From assembly GCA_039680605.1 (NCBI GenBank), contig JBDKTA010000008.1:97545-161544 (forward strand): a DNA stretch of 64,000 bases. The letters run 5' to 3'. Made by a program: the position numbers and the translations under genes. The notes below the pieces were generated by a model. The model saw only the letters and a program-made list of their open reading frames with translations, had not been told where the DNA came from and ran no database searches. The stretch comes from Planctomycetaceae bacterium. GTDB lineage: Bacteria; Planctomycetota; Phycisphaerae; SM23-33. Of this stretch, positions 58,920 through 64,000 are shown piece after piece (positions within the stretch are counted from its first letter, which is position 1; the number at the start of each line of letters is the position of its first letter).

Positions 58920-60007
58920 TAGGTTCCCGCGGCGTTCCGGCCCGCGAGGGCGGCGTCGAGCGGGTGGTGGAGGCGCTGACGGCAGAGCTGACGGCGGCAG
59001 GGCATGAGGTGCTCGTGTACAGCCGCCGCCACTACGTCGGCACGTCCGCCTACGACGGGCCCGGGCGGCGCATTATCACCTCGGGGCTGCGGGGAAAGCA
59101 TCTGGATGCTCTGACGCACACGGCGACGGCGTTTGTCGACGTGCTGCGGCGCGGCGTGGATGTGGTTCACGTTCACTCCCCCGGGCCGGCGCTGTGGAGC
59201 CCGCTGGCGGCGATGGGGCGGCTGCCCATGGTCCTGACCGTTCACGCGCCGGACTGGCGGCGCGACAAGTGGTCTCTGCCCGCGCGGTGGGCCTTGCGCG
59301 GTGGGCTGTGGATGGGCATGCGAATGGCCAGGGTCGTCACGTGCGTGTCACAGCCGTTGGCGCAGGAGCTGTCGCAGAAGTTTGCCCGCGAGGTGCTGTA
59401 TGTGCCCAATGCCGCGCCGCCGTCGCCGCAGCAGCCCGTCGGAAGCGACCGCGTCGAGGCGATGGGTCTGACGCGCGACGCGTACGGGCTCTATGTCGGA
59501 CGCGTCGTTCCCGAGAAACGCCTCGACCTGCTGATCAGGGCCTGGAACGAAGCCGGCGGGCAGTGGCCCCTTGCGGTGGCCGGCGAAGTGCCCGACGACC
59601 GGTTCGGCCGAAGGTGCCGCGAACTGGCCGGGCCGGGCGTCAAGTTCCTGGGTCCGCAATTTGGCGACGACCTGGTCCAGTTATACGACAATGCCGGTTT
59701 TGTCGTCCACCCCAGCGCTCTTGAGGGCATGTCGCTGGTGCTTTTGGAGGCCGCCGCGTTCGGAAAATGCATTTTGGCAGCCGCAACGGCAGAAAACGCT
59801 TGTTTTTTGGGGGACAAGGCGCTATATTTTAGTCTTGACGATTATGCTGATTTGTCACACCAGATCAGCCGATGTATATCTGGAGCAGGGATGCGACAAA
59901 GCAGAGGGTTCAGCGCCCAGCGTCTTGTCAGAGACGAGATGTCGTGGGCGGCCGTCGCCAGGCGAATGGAATCGCTGTACGACCGTGCGATGTTCCGATG
60001 CAAGTGA
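58904..60007 (+). CDS. Glycosyltransferase family 4 (third)
   Basis: A 367-residue GT-B enzyme. IGSRGVPAREGGVERVVEAL (acceptor loop), LYVGRVVPEKRLDLLI and the E-x7-E motif EGMSLVLLE are clear. Local base composition drops near 59780-59900, around ENACFLGDKALYFSLDDY. It precedes the initiating transferase. Confidence 0.88.
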   Translation: MRIAMIGSRGVPAREGGVERVVEALTAELTAAGHEVLVYSRRHYVGTSAYDGPGRRIITSGLRGKHLDALTHTATAFVDVLRRGVDVVHVHSPGPALWSPLAAMGRLPMVLTVHAPDWRRDKWSLPARWALRGGLWMGMRMARVVTCVSQPLAQELSQKFAREVLYVPNAAPPSPQQPVGSDRVEAMGLTRDAYGLYVGRVVPEKRLDLLIRAWNEAGGQWPLAVAGEVPDDRFGRRCRELAGPGVKFLGPQFGDDLVQLYDNAGFVVHPSALEGMSLVLLEAAAFGKCILAAATAENACFLGDKALYFSLDDYADLSHQISRCISGAGMRQSRGFSAQRLVRDEMSWAAVARRMESLYDRAMFRCK

Positions 60008-60014
60008 GCTCGTT

Positions 60015-60692
60015 ATGGCCGCGGTACTCGATACTCAGGTTTCTCTGGACGCGCTGGCTCAGCGGCCCGCGCCGGCCCTGCCGGAAAATTTCGTTTACGA
60101 CATCGCCAAGCGGGCCACCGACGTGGTGCTGGGGACGCTGCTGCTGATTCTGACGGCCCCGCTGATGCTGATCGCGGCGCTGCTGGTGAAGATCACCTCT
60201 CGCGGCCCGGTCGTATTCCGCCAGACGCGCGCGGGGCGGGGCGAGCTGCCCTTCACGATGTACAAGTTCCGCACGATGCGAGTCGGCGCCGAAGACGACC
60301 GCACCTTCCTGGGCCATCGCAACGAGAAGGACGGACCGGTCTTCAAGATCTCCGATGACCCGCGCCTCACGCCGCTGGGGCGACTGCTGCGAAGAAGCTC
60401 CATCGACGAACTGCCCCAGCTCTTCAACGTCCTGGCCGGGCACATGTCGCTGGTGGGTCCGCGACCGCTGTGGATGCCCGAGTCCTTGAAAATCCAGGGG
60501 CCCGAGCGCATCCGCCTGGCGGTCAAACCCGGGCTGACGTGCCTGTGGCAGATTTCAGGCCGCAGCGACCTGTCCTTCGCCCAGTGGATGAGCCTGGACC
60601 AGTACTACGTCCAGCATCGCAGCCTGCTGCTCGATGCGCTGATCATGATCCAGACCCTTCCGGTGGTTCTCTCGGGCCAAGGGGCGTATTGA
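60015..60692 (+). CDS. Undecaprenyl-phosphate sugar phosphotransferase (initiating enzyme)
   Basis: A 225-residue monotopic phosphoglycosyl transferase (bacterial sugar transferase family). It has one membrane/re-entrant helix (KRATDVVLGTLLLILTAPLM), KFRTMRVGAEDDR, SSIDELPQLFNVLAGHMSLVGPRP and KPGLTCLWQISGRSDLSF. The short form without extra N-terminal helices resembles EpsL/PglC-type enzymes. It loads the first sugar phosphate on undecaprenyl phosphate. ATG at 60015. Confidence 0.92.
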   Translation: MAAVLDTQVSLDALAQRPAPALPENFVYDIAKRATDVVLGTLLLILTAPLMLIAALLVKITSRGPVVFRQTRAGRGELPFTMYKFRTMRVGAEDDRTFLGHRNEKDGPVFKISDDPRLTPLGRLLRRSSIDELPQLFNVLAGHMSLVGPRPLWMPESLKIQGPERIRLAVKPGLTCLWQISGRSDLSFAQWMSLDQYYVQHRSLLLDALIMIQTLPVVLSGQGAY

Positions 60693-60782
60693 TCGCCATC
60701 GCCGCCGGCCTGTCCCATCCGTTTTGCCCCTTTATTTGACCCGCCGCCCTCTCGTGCCGATGTATCGGATGGAGGATTTGGC

Positions 60783-62024
60783 GTGCCCGAGCGAGAGAGC
60801 CAACTGGGGACCTATACCAACGGTCTGAGCCTTTACCACAGGCAGCAATACGCCGCCGCGGCCGACGAGTTGTCGCGCCTGCAGGGACGCGGCGACCTCC
60901 TGGGAAAGGTCGGCACCTTCTACGAAGGCATGGCGCTGCGGGCGATGGGGATCGAGGCCCTGAAGGCAGGCGACTATTCCGCCGCCGAGAAGCACCTCCG
61001 CGCCGCGGCCGTCATCATGGACAACCGCGCCGACCTGGCCGAGCACCTGGCGTGCCTCTACGCGCGAACCGGCCGACATGACCAATGCATGGCGGCGGTC
61101 GAGTGCCAGCACGAGGCAAGGCAGGACGACCCGGCGCAGCATCGCCGGCTTGCGCTGGCCCAATGGCGGGCCGGGCGGCGCTGCGACGCCTACATGACGA
61201 TGCACCAGGCGGTGCGCCTGTTCGCCGACGACGCTGGGCTGCTGATACAGTTGGGCCTGTTCCACGCCGCGGAAGGCGACTACGCCGCCGCCCGCAAGGC
61301 TATCGCCCACGCCGTTGAACTCGACTGCTCCAACGCCCAGGCGCACTACCGGCTGGGGATGGTCGCCGCGGCCTTGGGGCAGGTGCAGGCGGCGCTGCGG
61401 AGTTTCCAGCGGGCGTACGAGCTGGACCCGGCCGATCTGACGCTGGCGTTTCAACTTCCCCTCGTTGTCCGCTCGGCCATGCAGGGCGGATACCAGGTCT
61501 TCCTGCGCCTGCCCGAACCGAGCATCCCGGTCAGTCCCACCGCGGCGGGGCAACTGGCGGCGTACCTGGTCGCCGAACCGGACTACCTGGTGGCGCTGCT
61601 GTCGCTGCCGCCCAGTGACATCGACGAGGACCTCTTCGCCATGCTGGCCGACGTGATGGGTATCGCCCTGGCGCGGCACGAGAGCTACGCCGACCTCCAC
61701 TATTACCAGGCACGCATCCACGCGAGGATCCATCGCATCGATCAGGCCATGAGCCACGCCCGCCGCTGCATCGCGATTAACCCCCGCTACGTCCAGGCCT
61801 GGCTCCTGCTGGCCGAACTGCTCGAAGGCGCCGGCGACGCGACCGCGGCGGCAGCGAGCCTCCAGCAGGCCATCAACGCCGGAGGCAATTGGCCCGACCT
61901 GCACTTCCGCCTGGCGGGCTTGCTCAAGAGTCTCGGCCAGCCCCAAGAGGCCGCAGAACATGCGACAACCGCTTTGAAACTGAACCCGCACTACACGCCG
62001 GCGGCCGCCAGACGCGCCGCCTGA
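60783..62024 (+). CDS. TPR-repeat protein, first of a pair
   Basis: A 413-residue soluble TPR protein with a GTG start supported by GGAGG at 8 nt; nearby ATG codons are out of frame. At least eight TPR-like helical pairs are visible (LYHRQQYAAAADELSRLQ, YSAAEKHLRAAAVIM, GDYAAARKAIAHAVELD, IDQAMSHARRCIAINPRYVQ). It has no signal peptide or membrane helix. Its place at the end of the polymer cluster suggests a scaffold or regulator of synthesis. Confidence 0.75.
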   Translation: MPERESQLGTYTNGLSLYHRQQYAAAADELSRLQGRGDLLGKVGTFYEGMALRAMGIEALKAGDYSAAEKHLRAAAVIMDNRADLAEHLACLYARTGRHDQCMAAVECQHEARQDDPAQHRRLALAQWRAGRRCDAYMTMHQAVRLFADDAGLLIQLGLFHAAEGDYAAARKAIAHAVELDCSNAQAHYRLGMVAAALGQVQAALRSFQRAYELDPADLTLAFQLPLVVRSAMQGGYQVFLRLPEPSIPVSPTAAGQLAAYLVAEPDYLVALLSLPPSDIDEDLFAMLADVMGIALARHESYADLHYYQARIHARIHRIDQAMSHARRCIAINPRYVQAWLLLAELLEGAGDATAAAASLQQAINAGGNWPDLHFRLAGLLKSLGQPQEAAEHATTALKLNPHYTPAAARRAA

Positions 62025-62039
62025 GTCACGAGGTCTGAG

Positions 62040-63698
62040 ATGAGTTATCTGCTGGAACTGCTGGGCAAAGGGCTCGACTGCGAAATCGGCGACGTGCTGG
62101 ACCGGTACTTCTGGTCCGCGCCGCGCCAGAGCATGCACGAACTCCAAGAGCAATGCCGCCAGCACCCGCAATGGCCCGACGCCCAGTGCCGCCTGGGCCT
62201 GGCGAGCCTGCGCGGCATGGATGTCGAGGCCGCCATCGAGCACCTCACGCTGGCGTGCCGATACAAGAGCGACTACCTGGCCGCCCGCGTGGGCCTGGCC
62301 GCGGCGTATGAAGAGCACGGCCAGATCGACCGGGCCCTGGAGCACCTGAAGATCGCCAACACGCTCAAGGGCGGCGAAACGCCCATCCTGTTCGCCATCG
62401 CGTTCTGCCTCGAAAAGGCCCGCCGCCCCCAGGAGGCCGCACAGTACTACCGCGACGTCATCGCCGCCGACGGCGAGGCCTTGCAGGCCCGCCAGCGACT
62501 GGCGGCCATCGCCACCGCCTGCGACAACCTGGACGAGGCCATCGAGCAGTATCGGGTGATGGAGAAATCGCAGCCGCAGGAGACGTGGATCCGCTCGACC
62601 CTGGCCCATCTGTACCATCGCGCCGGACGCTACAAGGAGGCCATCGAGGAGTTCCAGATCGCCATCACCATGGAGCCCGAGAACTGGGCCCTGATGGACG
62701 ACCAGGTCGAGACGCTCGTCGCCGACGGGCAGGTGCGCCAGGCCATCGACCGCCTCCACGAGATGATCGAGGCCCAAGGCGCCTTCGCCGACCTGCACGT
62801 GCGCCTGGCTGACTTGTACAGCCAGATCGGCGACGACGAGCCGGCCCTGAAGTACTACCAGACCGCGCTGGACATCCAGGGCGATTACCTCGAAGCCCTC
62901 GTCAAGCTCGGCACGCACCACCTGGTCTTCGGACGATGGGACCAGGCCGCCGAATACTTCCACCAGGCCTCCGAGCTCAACGACAACGTCATGATCAACT
63001 ACATCGGAATGGGCGTGGCCCAACTGGCCGCCGGGCAGAAGTCCGAGGCCATGAACAGCTTCGACCTCGCCGCCGCCGTCGAACCCAACTCGACGCTACT
63101 GCTGTCCGAGACCGCGCGACTCCAGCTCAAGGCCGCCCTGGCCGACGAATACCTCAAGGCCTTCGACGCCCCGCAGGACGACCCGGCGGCCGGCGTGCAA
63201 CTGGACAACGACGATCTGCTGCACAAGCAGATCGAGCGCCACGCCGAGGAAGTCCTGCGCCAGCCCCAGCACGCCGATGTCCGCTATCGCTACGGCGTGC
63301 TGCTGCGGGCAGAGAACCGCACCGCCGACGCCATGGAGCAGTTCGCCAAGGCCGTCGAGATCAACCCCGCTTACATCCAGGCGATCATCAAGCTGGGCAT
63401 CTGCCAGGAGGAACTCGGCCATGTCGATGAGGCCATCGCGACCTTCAAGCAGGCGCTGGACATCAAACCCCAGTACGTCGACCTGCACTATCGCCTCGGG
63501 CTGCTGTACACCGACCGCCGCATGTTTGACCAGGCCGTCGCGCACCTGAACACCGCCAGCGAAACCGCCGGCGACAACGAGCAGATCCGAGCCTCGCTGG
63601 CCCTGGCGCTGCAGAACATGGGCCTCATGGACCGCGCCGCGGCCACCTGGCGCAGCCTCTGGAAGATTCATCAGGCCTGCAAACACCGATCCGTCTGA
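62040..63698 (+). CDS. TPR-repeat protein, second of a pair
   Basis: A 552-residue TPR protein, 15 bp after the first. Repeats run through most of the chain (GQIDRALEHLKIANTL, RPQEAAQYYRDVIA, GRYKEAIEEFQIAITMEPENW, DEPALKYYQTALDIQGDYLEALV, HVDEAIATFKQALDIKPQYVDLH). An N-terminal FWSAPRQSMHELQEQC segment is distinct. It has no signal peptide. It probably acts with the first TPR protein; the role is unknown. Confidence 0.75.
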   Translation: MSYLLELLGKGLDCEIGDVLDRYFWSAPRQSMHELQEQCRQHPQWPDAQCRLGLASLRGMDVEAAIEHLTLACRYKSDYLAARVGLAAAYEEHGQIDRALEHLKIANTLKGGETPILFAIAFCLEKARRPQEAAQYYRDVIAADGEALQARQRLAAIATACDNLDEAIEQYRVMEKSQPQETWIRSTLAHLYHRAGRYKEAIEEFQIAITMEPENWALMDDQVETLVADGQVRQAIDRLHEMIEAQGAFADLHVRLADLYSQIGDDEPALKYYQTALDIQGDYLEALVKLGTHHLVFGRWDQAAEYFHQASELNDNVMINYIGMGVAQLAAGQKSEAMNSFDLAAAVEPNSTLLLSETARLQLKAALADEYLKAFDAPQDDPAAGVQLDNDDLLHKQIERHAEEVLRQPQHADVRYRYGVLLRAENRTADAMEQFAKAVEINPAYIQAIIKLGICQEELGHVDEAIATFKQALDIKPQYVDLHYRLGLLYTDRRMFDQAVAHLNTASETAGDNEQIRASLALALQNMGLMDRAAATWRSLWKIHQACKHRSV

Positions 63699-63730
63699 TA
63701 TGCAACAATGCAGGCAGAAGCCGGGGAATA

Positions 63731-63828
63731 TGCGACACAGAGACGCAGAGAAAACAGAGAAAAGCAACATTAAGAGGAAGACTTAAGAAGCCTTCCCGTC
63801 CCTGTTTTCTCTGCGCCTCTGTGTCGCA
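63731..63828. repeat. Inverted repeat with CACAGAG/CGCAGAG units
   Basis: Arms 63731-63757 and 63802-63828 pair at 26 of 27 positions and begin TGCGACACAGAG. It lies 33 bp after the last TPR gene and resembles the 43626 and 28114 elements. The following 160 bp contain a possible -10 CATAAT at 63952-63957. Confidence 0.85.
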
Positions 63829-63989
63829 AAGTCTTTGCCAGCCCCGAAAGTGGCACACGCTCTACCACAATTCCACTTCCTTGCACTTTGTTGTACTTTT
63901 CACAGCGGTTTGCGGGGAAGCGCCTGCCGCTTGCCGACCGGCGCGTGGGAGCATAATCCTGCCGATTTCACATAAACCAGGTGTCCTGA

Positions 63990-64000
63990 ATGAGGAAAAT
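63990..64000 (+). CDS. Possible start of a truncated gene
   Basis: ATGAGGAAA at the very end of the window, 30 bp after a CATAAT box. The upstream CAGGTG could be a ribosome-binding site. Too short to identify. Confidence 0.25.

Noticed and set aside
60732..63023. A 763-codon antisense frame over the TPR genes
   Set aside because: Mirror of the repetitive TPR coding; its sequence is a periodic G/V/D/L pattern without any recognisable domain.
43869..63698. Search for an exosortase in the polysaccharide cluster
   Set aside because: No polytopic protein here shows the exosortase Cys/Arg/His arrangement; the two large membrane proteins fit Wzy and Wzx.

Overview
The window is GC-rich bacterial DNA and most resembles a planctomycete, probably of the Phycisphaerae. 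I base this on three PEP-CTERM proteins, an H-X9-DG type pseudopilin, futalosine-pathway menaquinone genes, and many palindromic intergenic elements. The lineage is inferred from gene content; no rRNA is present.

Layout. 1-5650: NAD salvage on the minus strand (pncB-nadE, then nrtR-pncA-NADAR), with three copies of a GTGT-N7-ACAC operator over the two promoters. 6033-9882: a secreted alpha/beta hydrolase and the pair mqnD / UbiD-like decarboxylase. 10142-16016: the rod-shape operon mreC-mreD-mrdA-rodA plus a hydrolase. 16131-18555: a membrane glycosyltransferase and larC. 18760-25832: small membrane proteins, a secreted phosphoesterase, a four-Cys miniprotein, a HEAT protein, a pseudopilin and a PEP-CTERM protein. 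26140-29801: a XylR/AraC-type regulator, a degraded GT39-like gene and two more PEP-CTERM proteins. 30107-38474: mnmG, a transglutaminase-like protein, dus, a vWA protein, a corrinoid/pterin methyltransferase, a YggS-type PLP protein, a DJ-1/PfpI protein and tRNA-Ala(CGC). 38668-43613: a mutagenesis cassette of a small protein, a Y-family polymerase and DnaE2. 43869-63698: a 16-gene plus-strand exopolysaccharide cluster with export lipoprotein, chain-length protein, CpsD-like ATPase, polymerase, flippase, glycosyltransferases, asparagine synthetase, two radical SAM enzymes, initiating sugar transferase and two TPR proteins.

Two signals stand out beyond the genes. First, a 72-nt element lies just downstream of good promoters and in the leaders of both PEP-CTERM transcription units; its sequence blocks are conserved and its stem pairs differently in the two copies, so it looks like a cis-acting RNA. 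Second, the window is seeded with families of inverted repeats. One family has arms built of 9-nt units, and two of its copies (32 kb and 36.7 kb) share arms and loop. Other palindromes sit in frame inside three genes (phosphoesterase, mnmG, dnaE2), which suggests mobile or formerly mobile palindromes.
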